Positions 11,625 to 23,040 of a stretch of 64,000 nt of DNA are shown in pieces. This DNA comes from Tenrec ecaudatus (taxonomy: Eukaryota; Chordata; Mammalia; Afrosoricida; Tenrecidae), in NCBI RefSeq assembly GCF_050624435.1, contig NC_134541.1, forward strand, positions 99,320,805 to 99,384,804, in the 5' to 3' direction. A program made the translations under genes and the position numbers. Position 1 is the stretch's first letter. The number at the start of each line of letters is the position of its first letter. Under the pieces are notes generated by a model that did no database searches, was not told the DNA's origin, and was given only the letters and a program-made list of their open reading frames with translations.

Positions 11625-12165
11625 CAATCAACAATAGAGAAGATCAGGATCTGCAAGTTGCCAATGAAGTCATCCGGCAATTAGTGTCAAGAGTTATTGT
11701 CTATGGAGGCATCGTCAGGAAGTCTAACGATGTATTTCACGGGGCAAGTTTCCTGCAGAAGACGTTGCTAGAGATTTTAAAAGCACGTCATCATGTGGAG
11801 GACTAAGGTGTGCCTTACTCAAGACACAGTCTTTTGAATTACCCCCAATGAAAAGGAAAAGAGACATAGAATGATGTGCTCCAACGGTGTTGCTGCCGAA
11901 GAAGATGAACACATTGCACATTTCCAGAAGGATGGACAGTTAAGACTTTGAATAAGTACAATCAGAATGTTCCTGACAAGTGAAGGTCATGGACCATGGC
12001 CATGCTTACTTTGAACACATCTTCGGGAAAGATCAATTGCTGAAAAGGCCATCCTGGTTGATAAAGTAGAGGATCAGAGAAATGAGAGAAGTCCTCAAAG
12101 GGATGGACTATAGCTATCAACCAGGTACTGTATTGCGTTGTAGGTGTTAAAAGAGATTCTAACTA
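11625..12165 (+). repeat. RTE LINE fragment, sense
   Basis: Sense RTE 3' coding blocks: 'agatcaggatctgcaagttg', 'gtctatggaggcatcgtc', 'ggactaaggtgtgcctta', 'aagtacaatcagaatgttcc' and 'gataaagtagaggatcag'. Frameshifted throughout. Confidence 0.7.
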
Positions 12166-12319
12166 TTGCAAAAGATAAATCCGGAAATCTCGCAGTGTGA
12201 CACACTAGAAGATTATTTCTTGCTCATGAAGTCTCACTAGTGGTGGGAAGTCAGTGCTCCACAGCTATTCACAGATTCGCCATTTTCAGCCTGTGGCTTC
12301 TTTCCAAGGCTCACTTGGG

Positions 12320-12895
12320 TGTGTTAGAGAGGGTTCTCTAGAGAAACAAAACCAGGGCACTTATGATTTTATATATATAGATATGTACAACACGAAGAAA
12401 TAAACAGCTAATTAGTCCACAGAGCAGTACAAATGGCTCAGTTCAATGCACTTCCGTGAGACAGTTAATTCACTGGAAGTCCTTCGCTCATGAGGGCTGC
12501 TGGGTGCAAGTCAAGGAAGCAGACAGCTGAGTCTTCTGTAGAGCAATTCAGGCAGTATGGTCACAGGCAGCAAATAGCAGGGCAGATCACCAACAGTCAG
12601 CCAGATGACAGAGTCCGACAGTCCCCAGCTCAAGAGATGTATACACTAGTAGAGTGGGGAAGTAGGTCTCGAAGGAACCTCAAACTATAGCAACACGGTC
12701 CACAGGTTAGGTGACACACAGGTAGTTGAGGCGGAGAACTAGCTAAGGCAGCCGCCCACTGGTCTGATCATCAGAGAGCAAGAGAGAAAGGCGAGCCTCG
12801 TTGAGCCATTTATCTCTTTGCCCATCAATTAAATGGAAACCTTATTAATGCCATGTGTGTTTATTGACCAGGTTGGCACAATCCAGCAGATAGAG
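12320..12895 (-). repeat. MaLR-type LTR, antisense
   Basis: Opens with 'tgtgttagagagggttctct' and 'agagaaacaaaacc', which is the reverse complement of the MLT1-like LTR end. It closes near 'gaccaggttggcacaatcc', the reverse complement of the LTR start as seen at 18504. Solo LTR, no internal region seen. Confidence 0.7.
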
Positions 12896-13189
12896 AAAGT
12901 GGAGAAGATACGCTGGAGGGGGCTTTTACAGGCCAGGGCTAAAAGCGGTCTGCATCACTTCCACCATAATTGGCAAAAACTCAGTCACATGGTCCCCCTC
13001 TGGATTAAAATGGAGAAGGGCTAGAAGGCAGAATTCTTGTCTGGAAATCTACAGCTCCCTAGTTGACTGTATATCAACTGTCCTTGCCATGCATCACTTA
13101 TACGTTCCATAATGCAAGCTACACACAACGACCGGGGGCTGGATGTGATCAGTGCCGGATTGCCCAAACAACAAAGTAAACCCAGGCTT

Positions 13190-13430
13190 GTTCTCAGGTG
13201 CCATTGAGGTGGTTCCAACCCACGGGAACCTGTGAATAACAGAACGAAACACCGCTCAGTCCTGTGCCATCCTCACAATTGTTCCTATGCTTGAGGCCAT
13301 GTTGAAGCCACCATGTCAATTCATCATGTGAGGGCCTGCCTCCTTTTCATTGCCCCGCTACTTTACCAGGTCTCTCCTGATCACTTCCTTACTAACATGT
13401 AGTGGGCAATTTCATGTCTTTCCATCACAT
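13190..13430 (-). repeat. RTE LINE fragment, antisense
   Basis: 'cagaacgaaacaccgctcag', 'tcctgtgccatcctcacaat' and 'ctttaccaggtctctcctg' match antisense RTE. Confidence 0.75.
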
Positions 13431-13531
13431 CAAAGATTCTGCTTCTAGGTATGGCTGGCATCTGATTCTCTCTCCTAAGCCCACAGCACCTTTCTACAGT
13501 GATAGATGCCACAAGTCTGCTAAGGATCCTC

Positions 13532-13560
13532 CCCCCCACACACACACATACACACACCCC
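13532..13560. repeat. (CA)n microsatellite
   Basis: Short interrupted run 'cacacacacatacacacacc'. Confidence 0.8.
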
Positions 13561-14059
13561 TCAGACTGAGGACATTTCAAGATACTATTAATGGTAGAAA
13601 GTGTCCAAGATGTCCCCAAATAATCTCCTGACATCTTGTTTTCATAGACCTATGAAAGACATTCCCCTGGAACAACTTACTTCAAACCCATAGAATGCAG
13701 AAAGATGCCACTTCCAGCATTAGGTTGAAAAGATTGTGCCTTCTGTCTTACTAGCAGACCCTCTCCCTTGTGCTGACTTTGAGGAAGCAAACTAGCAAAT
13801 CGGAGATGGCCAGGTGGCAAGAAACTAAGGGTGGTCTGCTCATCAATCAGACAGGAACTGTAGATTGTCAACTATGTAATTGAACTTTAAAACAGATTCT
13901 TTTCCAGTTGATCCTTCAGATGAGATCCCAGGCCTGGCCAACACCTTCACTGGAGCCCCTGTAGGGGATAATAAAACAGAAAACCCAGCTATGCTGCGCT
14001 CAGATTTCTGACTCACAAAAACTGTGAGACAACTAAAATGTTATTTTAATCACTAACCT

Positions 14060-14358
14060 TCAATGCGCACATGACACAACCTTGCTTGCTGAAAGTGAGG
14101 AGGACCCGAAGCACTTGCTGATGAAGATCAAGCATTGAAGCCATCGGTGTGGAATACAACTTGATATAAAAAGAACCAAAATCCTCATAAATGGACCAAG
14201 AGTTAACATCATGACAAATGGAGAAAAGGTTCAAAATGTCAAGAAGTTGGTCTTGCTTGGCTCCACAATCAATACTCCTGGAAGCAGCAACTAAGAGGTC
14301 AAAAGATGAGTTGCATTATGTAAGTCTACTGCACAAGACCTCCTTCGAGTATTTAAAA
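14060..14358 (+). repeat. RTE LINE, left part of a split copy
   Basis: 'gacacaaccttgcttgctga' encodes the DTTLLAE stretch that follows the reverse-transcriptase YADD core; the ADD itself is mutated here. 'gcacttgctgatgaagatca' and 'ctgcacaagacctccttcga' follow. It resumes at 15531. Confidence 0.8.
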
Positions 14359-15530
14359 GTGTGGGGGGCGTAGGATGTCTGGTGGGGCTTGATCAAGGGC
14401 AATGTAGCTGAGAGGAATTACTGAAACTCAAATGAAGGCCGAACATGATAATGGGACAAGAGGAAAGTCAAAGGAAATAGAGTAAACAACTAGTAGTCAA
14501 AGGGCATTTATAGAGGTCTAAATACAGGCATGTACATATGTAAATATATTTATATAAAATGATAGGGAAATAGATCTATGTGCGTATACTTATATGTTAA
14601 GGCAGCAGATGAACATCGGGCCTCTACTCAAGTACTCCCTCAATGCAAGAACACTTTGTTCTAATCACCGGCATTCTGCGATGCTCACCTTCCCAACATG
14701 ATCGCTGAAGATAAAATGGGTGCATAAGCAAATATGGTGAAGAAAACTGATGGTGCCTGGCTATCAAAAGATATACTGTCTGAGGTCTTATAGGCTTGAA
14801 GATAAACACATAGCCATCTAGCTGAGATGCATCTAAGCCCACATGGAGGAAGCATGTGATCATGAGGTGTCGATAAGACCAGGTATCAGGCATCAAAGCC
14901 CCAGAACAAAAATATATATATATATCAATATGAAAAAGGGGGAGTGAAGAGTGGAGACCCAAACCCCATCTGTAGACAATTGGACATCCCCTTACATAAG
15001 AGTAACAAACAAGAGATGAGCTAGTCAGGGTATAGTATGACACTGATGAAACATACAACTTTCCTCTAGTTTTTTAATGCTTCCTACCCCCCACTATCAT
15101 GACCCCAATTTTACCTTACAAATCTGGCTAGACCATAGTATATAGACCGGTACAGATAAGGGCTCCAAACACAGGGAATCCAGGACAGATAGACTCCTAC
15201 CAATAATGAGAGTAGCAATATCAGGAGAGTAGGGGGAAGGTGGGGGAAGAAAGAAGGAGCTGATCACAATGATCAGGGGGACAAACAATAGAAGGTGAAG
15301 GGAAACAGTGGATGATTTCAGATATAAAAATATTAATTTATAATTTATCAAGGGTTCATGATGGAGGGAAGGAGGGGAAAATGAGGAGCTGATACCAAGA
15401 GCTCAAGTAGAAAAAATATTTTGAAAATAATGATGGCAACATAAGTACAAAAGTGCTTGACACAATAGATGGATGTATGAATTGTGATAAGAGCTATAAG
15501 AGCCACCAATAAAATGATTTTTTAAAAAAA
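14359..15530 (+). repeat. L1-type 3' UTR insertion (type B) inside RTE
   Basis: About 1.2 kb interrupts the RTE copy. It holds 'gatggtgcctggctatcaaa' and 'agcccacatggaggaagc', then the blocks shared with 16022-16484 ('aaacacagggaatccagga', 'atttatcaagggttcatga', 'ttgtgataagagctataag'). It ends 'caataaaatga' plus A-rich tail, as a polyadenylated LINE would. I see no clean target duplication. Confidence 0.7.
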
Positions 15531-15915
15531 GATGTTACTTTGAGAACTAAGGTGCACCTGACCCAAGCCATGGTATTCTCCATTGCCTCACGTGCATGTG
15601 AGTGTTGGACATTGAATAAAGAGGACTGTCTTGGAAGAATTATGGCCACAGCGCTCTTTAGAGGCAAGGATAGAGAACTTAGTACATGTTGTCAGAAGAG
15701 ACCAGTCCCTGGAGAAAGGCACCGTGTTTAGTAAAGCAGAAGGGCAGTGAAGGAGAGGAAGGCCTCAAGGAGATGGATTGACACAGTGGCTGAAACCATG
15801 GGCTCAATCCCAGGAACAATTGTGAGGATGGTGCAGAAATGAACAGGATTTCCTTCTGTTGTGCCAGGGGTCGCTATGAGCTGAAACCAACTCTATGGCA
15901 CCTAACAACAAGAAG
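15531..15915 (+). repeat. RTE LINE, right part of the split copy, to the 3' end
   Basis: Resumes at 'gatgttactttgagaact', 'ctgacccaagccatggtatt', then 'agaccagtccctggagaaag' and the 3' end 'tggcacctaacaacaagaag'. Its uninterrupted 'ccatggtattctccattgcc' is the empty-site reference for the SINE-head insertion at 60645. Confidence 0.85.
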
Positions 15916-15919
15916 CAGC

Positions 15920-16590
15920 AGCAACATGGGTGTAATTATGTAGCTATCCAGCACCAGATCATATGCCATCTAACTTGGGAGAAAGATGAGGTAGTATGAT
16001 CCTATAAAGATACAGACTTGGCTGGCTAGACCAGAGCATGTACACTGGTACAGATAGGAACTGGAAACACAGGGAATCCAGAACACATGATCCCTTCAGG
16101 ACCTGGGGTGTGAGTGGCGATACTGGGAGGGGTAGAGGGAGGGTGGATTGGAAAGGGGGAATACATTACAAGGATCTACATGCGCCCTCCTCCCTGGGGG
16201 ATGGACAACAGAAGAGTGGGTGAAGGGAGACGTCGGACAGGGCAAGATGTGACAAAATAATCATTTACAAATTATCAAGAGCTCACGAGGGAGGGGTGAG
16301 CGGGGAGGGAGGGAAAAATGAGGACCTGATGCCAGGGGCTTAAGTGGAGAGCAAATGTTTTGAGAACGATGAGGGCAATGAATGTACAAATGTGCTTTAC
16401 ACAATTGATGTATGTATAGATTGTGATAAGAGGTGTATAAGCCCCTAATAGAATGATTACAAAAGAAAGAAAAAGACAAAAAAAACAGACTTGGAAAAAC
16501 TACAGAGCAGCTCTACTACTCTGGATTGTATTGTATAGGGTCACTAGGAAGCTGAATCAACCTGACAGCCATGGCGGATTTTATACCACC
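15920..16590 (+). repeat. AfroSINE, sense, split by an L1 3' end
   Basis: The left part, 'gagaaagatgaggtagtatg' and 'cctataaagatacagacttgg', continues after 16484 as 'acagacttggaaaaactaca' and 'gagcagctctactactctgg'. Rejoining the two parts restores the AfroSINE order. Confidence 0.8.
16022..16484 (+). mobile_element. 5'-truncated L1-type element with target duplication
   Basis: The insert runs from 'ctggctagaccagagcatg' to an A-rich tail after 'ctaatagaatgatta'. It is flanked by 'acagacttgg' at 16012-16021 and again at 16485-16494, a 10-bp target-site duplication inside an AfroSINE. This identifies the recurring non-coding 3' sequence as a LINE moved by target-primed reverse transcription. 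Related 3' ends lie at 14359-15530 and 34137-34280. Confidence 0.8.
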
Positions 16591-16599
16591 TAAAGTCAA

Positions 16600-16775
16600 G
16601 GGGATTCGCTTCTATAGTGGGCTACCTGCTGAACTGCTAACTGCAATGTCCGAAGTTTGACACCTCCAGCTGCTCTATGAGAGAAAGATGCGGATTTCCA
16701 CTCCCATCATGACTTACAGTTCTACCCTGTCCTATGGGGCCACTGAGTCAGAATCAACTTGATGGCCGTGAGCTT
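16600..16775 (+). repeat. AfroSINE, sense
   Basis: 'ggctacctgctgaactgcta', 'cacctccagctgctctatga', 'ttctaccctgtcctatgggg' and 'gtcagaatcaacttgatgg' are the sense AfroSINE blocks. Confidence 0.8.
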
Positions 16776-17136
16776 GTTTTTTTTGAAAACCAAGGAGTCG
16801 CAAACTTGTTCACTACCATGGACTTCATTGATTATAATTTCCCTGTTATAAATAAAATCCTTTCATCTGAGCATGTCATATTCAGTACACTATCATTAAT
16901 TTTCTTTACCATTATTTTAAAAAATACATTTTTTCAGGAGTGTTTTCCAAACAGCAGGTGTGTGTTTTGGCTCTATTTGTTATGTTTTGTGCATGGTAAA
17001 AGCATTATTCTGCGAAGGGATCCAAAGGCTTCAGTAATAGCACAATAAGGTAAGAGTCATCATATTAGTACTTGGCTGCTAAATAAAAGGGAAGACTTTC
17101 ACATAAATCTTAGATGCCTACTACTTAGAAAATACT

Positions 17137-17650
17137 TGTGGTAGTTAGATAGTATGCCAACTAGATGCTCCTGACTAGGGACAGAGTTCATCCTGTCAGC
17201 CAAGTGGTCACTGGATGCCATCTCCTTGGGGGTGTGGTTTTTGGTATAAGAGCAAGATCAAACAGAGGCAATTCCTCTCTGGCACACTAGACCTTCCTCC
17301 ACGTGGAACTTCACTGTAACTCTACGTTGGCCTCCAGGGTGGTCCCATGGGTGCTACCCAACCCTGAGCGCAGTCTGGGCCCTGCCAGCCTTCCACTGAC
17401 CTTGGGTACCTGTCACTCTGCACTCACTGGCTTGGCTTGCCATCTCCCTGCTTCCCACTTCACCTTTCAGTGTCACTGGCCTGCAGCTACGCGAATCTGA
17501 ATAGAGCCTGGTTAGCATCAGACATAAGAACTTGAGTTAGACTTGGCTGGGGTGTCTTCTTGATGAAAAATTGCTTCTTGATATAAAGTTCTTTCTTATA
17601 TATAGATGAGATACTGATTTGTTTCTCTCTCTAGACAACCCAGCCTAGCA
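17137..17650 (+). repeat. MaLR-type LTR (MLT1-like), sense
   Basis: Starts 'tgtggtagttagatagtatg' and ends near 'tttgtttctctctctagaca' and 'cccagcctagca'. These are the classic MLT1 ends (TGTGGTAGTTA ... GTTTCTCT ...). Solo LTR. The next 450 bases (17651-18100) hold nothing I recognise. Confidence 0.7.
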
Positions 17651-18104
17651 TAGTGCTCAAGGCATAGAAGCCAATACTATAGTGATTATTTTACAGCCAG
17701 TAAAATCCTGGTCACCCAAGAGCAAATTGCAAGTAGCTAGGGAGCTGTTCCCATTGACTACACTACATTTCATAGTGATGGGGAGGAGAAAGGTTCAACC
17801 AAGTATGAGATCAGGATTAGATATGATATACTGCAACCCCTTCCTTCTGAGGTTGGGGAAATGGGGTGTCACAGAGGGCTAGTTTCCGGCTCCAGGGTTC
17901 ATGGACACAGGAGCCAGTATGGCTATCCAGGTCTTCTGGAGTCTACCCTCCTTTCCATCAGAAAACATGACTTCCCACACAAGACATGAAGCTAGAAGGG
18001 TGAGACTCCCTCTCTCTGGAAGCACACCTCTCCATACCATCTCCTCCTACTTCCTGGGATCCACACGATGACCTAAACCCAAACTCAGCTCCCCAACCCA
18101 ACCC

Positions 18105-18240
18105 AACCCATGGCCGTCAAATCAACTCCAAGTCAGTGATGAGCCACTTGTGACTCAGAATCGCTCCACAGGGTTTTCCTTGTTGTACTCACCATGGATT
18201 CAGATTGCCAGGCCTTTCTGCTGCTGGATGTGCTTGGGCC
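18105..18240 (-). repeat. SINE fragment, antisense
   Basis: 'ccgtcaaatcaactccaagt' and 'gattgccaggcctttctgc' match the antisense SINE middle. Badly degraded. Confidence 0.45.
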
Positions 18241-18503
18241 ACCACCTTTTTATAAGCAGCAAAGTATAAACATTTTGCATCACCTGGGGACCTAAGATAA
18301 GCCCACCGATGTTGGATGATCAGGTGATGTGGCATCCACCAGGCACATCTTCTCCAAGTTTATCTTGCATTGTGACGATGGTGTGCTTGTTACAAACTCT
18401 GAGTCTTGGGCCCTTATTCAGAGTTACCACGCTGGAGTCTCTGTGAGAGAAGCTTGGGAATCAGTATTTTAACCAAGCTTCTCCACTGATGCACATGCGC
18501 ACC

Positions 18504-18999
18504 TGAGTTAGTTTATTGTGCCAATCTGGTCGATAAACACATGTGGGGTTAATTGAGGGGCGGAGGGATAAATGGTTCAGTGAGCTTCACCTTTCTAGTT
18601 CTCGGGTCTCTTGCTTTGTGATGGTCGGACCAGGGTGCAGCTGCCTTAGCCAGTTCCTTGCTTCAGCTGTCAAGGCTAACTTCCTGCAAGGCATCCCTGA
18701 GGAGAAGCCGATGTAGCCCTGGGTGCTGGAGCTGCCGTGTGGAGACCCCTGCCAGTGCTGAGATGCTTACACGCTCACTGATTTGGCTTTCCTCCTGCAG
18801 TCAGCATCATAGTGTGTGTTTTGTGAGACTGAGGAGGACTTTCTGGTTTGGTGTCAGATATATGGGTTAATGTTGGACTTGTGGGCTTGGGGAGCACTGG
18901 GTTGGGATGTTTTCTTGATGTGCATGTACCCTTTGTACAAAACTCTCTCTTATACATATGCGTTTCGGTGGATTTCTCTAATGTACCCAGACTAACACA
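18504..18999 (+). repeat. MaLR-type LTR, sense
   Basis: TG...CA element of 496 bases from 'tgagttagtttattgtgcc' to 'cccagactaacaca'. Flanks are 'gcacc' and 'tcacc', a 4/5 match to a 5-bp duplication. Internal blocks 'ggagacccctgccagtgctg' and 'gagatgcttac' are shared with 28882-29465. Confidence 0.75.
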
Positions 19000-19129
19000 T
19001 CACCCAACTGAGAGCTATAAGCAATATTGTTTAGCCTCTGGAAACCAAATACTAATTCTGCCACTCACTAGTGCGTTATTTTGTGCAAGTTTCAAATTTT
19101 ATATAGCTCCCTCATCTCCAAAAATAATG

Positions 19130-19318
19130 ACATGGATTAAACCCATTGCCATCAAGTCAACTCTGAGACTCATGGCAACCCCTGCCCCATGGGGTTTCCA
19201 AGATTGTAACCTCCAAGAAGCAGATAACCAGGTTTTTCTTCTGAGGTGTCTGTTGGGGTTTGAACCTCCAGCCTGTCAGTCAGTAGTCAAGTGCTCAATT
19301 GTTTGCTCCACCTAGGAA
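19130..19318 (-). repeat. AfroSINE variant, antisense
   Basis: 'aaacccattgccatcaagtc', 'catggggtttccaagattgt', 'cttctgaggtgtctgttggg' and 'tttgaacctccagcctgtca'. The 'ttcttctgaggtg' block marks the variant also seen at 48415 and 61115. Confidence 0.75.
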
Positions 19319-19324
19319 CTTACC

Positions 19325-20600
19325 TTATAAATTTGGGAAGATCAAATGCAGCAATGCACAGTCTTCAGCAATGTGTGGCCCACCGTGAGTGCCCTTGTCA
19401 GTTTATACGATGGCTCTTGTTATGAGTTGCAGCCAACCAGTGTCCTTAAGGGCTATCTGTCCTACCCCTGACCCCAACAGTGGCAGATTCTCTGCTCTTC
19501 TGTTTCCATGAAAAGGAGTGTAAGCTGCTCGGCCACTCCAGCCCTGAGCAGTTGCTGGACACGACAGAACATCCCTGCCTTCCAGATTCCTCCAATTGTG
19601 CCACGGAACACCCTGGAGATTGACTTTAGGAAAGACCAAGTGAACCCTAGCTACGAAAGGTCTCCACGTCCCGGGGATTGCAGACGGCAGCCCACGCTCT
19701 TTTAATTCAATACTGAAGACACCGCTAGCCGAAGCTTCATTCCCAGAGAGCTCATACCGCTCATCCCTTGTCCCTCTATGACTCGACTGCACAAGAACTG
19801 GCTTCCAACTGCCGGCAGGTGCACTGCTTGCTATGTCTGTGGCTCTGTCTGACACCGTAGAGTCCTCTTGACGCCAGCCTGGGAGTGCCCAGCACATTAG
19901 TATCCCCTGGAAACAATTCTCAGCTGATGTCTGGTGAGAGGTGAGGTGTAAATTAATTCTCCAGCTCCCTCACTGCCTAGGTGAGCTAATTCTGATGTGT
20001 GTAATCTCTACCATTTCCCAACCTTCTCTGCACTCTTCACCCCTTCCTCCCACCCACGAGAACACTAAGCCCATTCCCCACAGTGGCAGCCGGCTTGATA
20101 CAGTGCCTTTATTGATTGCCCCACTTCAACATCTTCCTTCCTAGGAAACCCTCTCAGTCTTCTCCAATTCTCAAATAAGCTTCTTATATGAAAACCTGCA
20201 TCCTGGGCCTCTTTCTTGAAGAACCATATTAAGACAGGTCTCTCCCTGCGAGATCAAGCCCAATGGGAACTAAGGCCAGGCAGGAACTACAATTTAATAA
20301 ACAGGGGAAGAATCCAATTTCCCACACTTTCAACATTTGTGGCTTTTCAAACCCTGGCCACTGGGCACATAAAAAAATGCAAGCTCAGCCAGTTCCTTGC
20401 CTCTTATAAATTTAGTGGACGATGCGCTCCAACCCAAGTACGTGTCTTAAGGCAGGGAAGTGATCTCAACTCCTATCAAAAAGGCTCCAGGAACATCTGT
20501 CTTTCCTTCTGGTCATCAGAAGTCTCCTTTCCCGGTGCATTGCAAGCATTAAGGGTTAAATTCGTTGTGCCCGGGGAGCTTAGGGTGTAAGGTCTTGGAA
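19325..20600. other. No feature recognised; probable intergenic DNA just 3' of SHISA9
   Basis: A repeat-poor stretch of about 1.3 kb with scattered short open frames on both strands, none with a recognisable domain. It lies immediately beyond the inferred SHISA9 cleavage site. Confidence 0.45.
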
Positions 20601-20637
20601 AGATACATGTCAGCCCAGCAGCATCACATATAATCAG

Positions 20638-20643
20638 TTTTAT
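20638..20643 (-). terminator. SHISA9: Candidate poly(A) signal AATAAA for SHISA9
   Basis: On the minus strand 'cctggcaataaaactgatta' is followed within 10-30 bases by the GT-rich 'tatgtgatgctgctgggctg', a good signal plus downstream element. The sequence just upstream is AT-rich and repeat-free. Confidence 0.55.
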
Positions 20644-21679
20644 TGCCAGGTAAGAAATTCATATTAATATAGTGAATACATATGTTTACAAATAAACATT
20701 CTTAGAAAACAAACAAATGTTTTGTTTTTTCTTCAGTGTAGGAAGTATTATTGGTATCATAAACTCTGCAGTTGTTGACAAGTATTAACACAGGTTTACT
20801 TGCAGAACATACGCTTACTAAAATATTCACACATAAAATAGGCTCCATTTACACAAAAAACTAGGGAGGAGGGTGGGTGGGGGTGCCAGGCGGAGCCCAA
20901 GGCAGATGAAGGCTGAGACACTTGAGGGCAAAGAGAATCAGACAATGGTCCCTTTGGGCTGAAAGTTGGGGACGGCAAAAGGCAAGAAGTAGACATTAGT
21001 GCCAGGGCCCGGGATGGGGAGTGGACGGTTTCGGCTTTGTTCTGGCTTCTCTTCTTCCTCTCCTCCCTGCTAGCCAGAGGGTCTTTCCTTGGTACATGAA
21101 ATAAACCGTCTCATAGCCCCACCCTCCCCCTTCCCCAATTGCCACTTTCAGTATCATGAGGTCATTCAACTTTCCCAAGATGCCTAAGAGTAAAGAAAGC
21201 TTCCTTGTCCAACCCTCACCTCTGAAGTCCAACTTCCATGGTGAACTGGAAGACCATGAGGCTGTCTTCACTGCTACACCAGACATGGGCCAGGCTGGCA
21301 CCCTTGTCACCACCACTGTCAATGCAAATCCAAAGTAGCCAAGTTCAGTAGATGAAATTCACTCCACAGAAGAAAGGCATGGAGAAGACCTAAAACACCA
21401 CCGATGCAGAAGCCAAGAGAGGCCCTCCGTCCAGGCTGGACTGCGGATGAGATGAAGTGGGCTGAAGGCAGGGGACAGAGTGGAGCTAAAAGGGGTGCTG
21501 GAAATCGAGTTCTGAGCGGGAGAGGACCCCACGGACAGGCCGCTCCAGTATTAGTGTACCACTAATGGACGCAGAAGGAACTAAGTCCATGGCGCAGCAC
21601 TAGTTAACACTGAGGAAATGACTCCCGTTTAAAGTATGTTTCAGTCCAACTGATTTTTTCTAGGAAAAGTCTATTGGGT

Positions 21680-21903
21680 GCTAGCCTGTCTTCAACACCA
21701 GTTGGTCCTGGGTGCCATCTAGTCCAATGCATAGCATGTCAGATGTTACAGAGTGGAACTGATTCATCGGGTTTCTGGCCTATAGCATGTACAGAAGCTA
21801 ATACAGGGTCCTTTTCCTATAGAGCCACTGTGGTGTTAGAACTGCCCACCTATGGCTGGTTAGCAGTTGAGTATTTCACTGCAGCCATGAAGGCTCCTTT
21901 AAT
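21680..21903 (-). repeat. AfroSINE, antisense, inside the 3' UTR
   Basis: 'gggtgccatctagtccaatg', 'agagtggaactgattcatcg', 'ctatagagccactgtggtgt' and 'ggttagcagttgagtatttc'. It ends at 'aaggctccttt', head to head with the next SINE. Confidence 0.7.
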
Positions 21904-21904
21904 A

Positions 21905-22095
21905 CAGATTGGTGTGTTACATGTGGGGCAGCTAACCACAAGATCAGAGACTTGAACCCACCAGGCGATCCTGGGGAGAACCAGGAAGCACTCTGGCCCC
22001 ATCATCAGTTACAACCTGCGAGACCCTCTGGAGCAATTGTGCTTTGTCCCAGAGGGGTGCTGTCTGTCAGAATCGCCTCCATGGCAGTGGGACCT
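21905..22095 (+). repeat. AfroSINE, sense, abutting an inverted copy
   Basis: 'gtggggcagctaaccacaag', 'acttgaacccaccaggcgat', 'cagttacaacctgcgaga' and 'gtctgtcagaatcgcctcc'. Divergent, but the order of blocks is intact. Confidence 0.65.
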
Positions 22096-22107
22096 CTTTT
22101 AGCCAGA

Positions 22108-22137
22108 CAGAGAGAGAGAGAGAAAGAGAGAGAGAGG
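22108..22137. repeat. (GA)n run
   Basis: Interrupted 'agagagagagagaaagagag' in the inferred 3' UTR, CU-rich in the transcript. Confidence 0.85.
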
Positions 22138-22829
22138 CAGGCTTTAGCTTCAGACTCCTTCCATACCTAACGATATCAAGCTAGAATTTAATAATGCTTA
22201 TTTGTTTCCTTTGTAATTATTCTTGAACTTACTGCCCATTTGTGGCAAGTACTACTGGTTTGCCATTTGTGGTGACGGTATAAAGTTCTTCCTTAAAAAT
22301 TGAATTTGTTAAAAATGAATTTACTTCAACACAAATGTAATGAAGGTAATGCATAAACATTCCCAGGGTGCTGGGCAAGTGGGTGAATAACTGATGTCGA
22401 GGCCACATTGACCAGGTCCCTTGGTGTTTACTGGTACGGTGGGGATGCTGGGTTTTAAACACCCCACCCTCTTGATGAAGCTCAGTGTGTCCATGTGAAT
22501 AGGGGTCTTATAAGTGGATTGTACAATTTTATTTTGTTTGTTTTCAAATGGGCAGAGGTCTTGCTACTTCAAAAGTTTGATCTAACTCCCCATTGTTTTA
22601 GATAGGGAGTAAGGCCCACAGAGCTCAGTGACACACTGGGAGTAAGCAGCAGAATAAATACTTGACTGCCCTGAATCCATGACATCAGGGAAGAGACGGG
22701 CAAGACTGAGAGGGAGAGACGAGAGTCACGACTCTCAGCATTCTGAGGAAATCTCTGTTCCATCTGGCCCTTGGCCGCTTCCGACCTAAGAGAAGCCGGC
22801 AGTCTTATGATGGTTCCTCTTAGATACTA

Positions 22830-23040
22830 AGACCTTTGTTGTTGTGAGGTGATGCCACGCCAATTTCAACTCTTGGAGACCCCTGTGACAGGGTAGAACT
22901 CCCTCTGAGGGTTTTCCAGGTTGTAATCCTTTAGGGAGATCAGTTGGTCTTTCTCCTACGAAGCAGTTGAGTGGATTTGAACTGAAAACCTTTCTGTTCG
23001 TTGCTGAGTACTGAACCTCTGTCCCACCAGGGTTCCTTAG
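22830..23040 (-). repeat. AfroSINE, antisense
   Basis: 'gttgttgtgaggtgatgcca' (tail), 'gggtagaactccctctgagg', 'tttctcctacgaagcagttg' and 'cccaccagggttcctta' (antisense head). In the same sense as the SHISA9 transcript. Confidence 0.8.
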
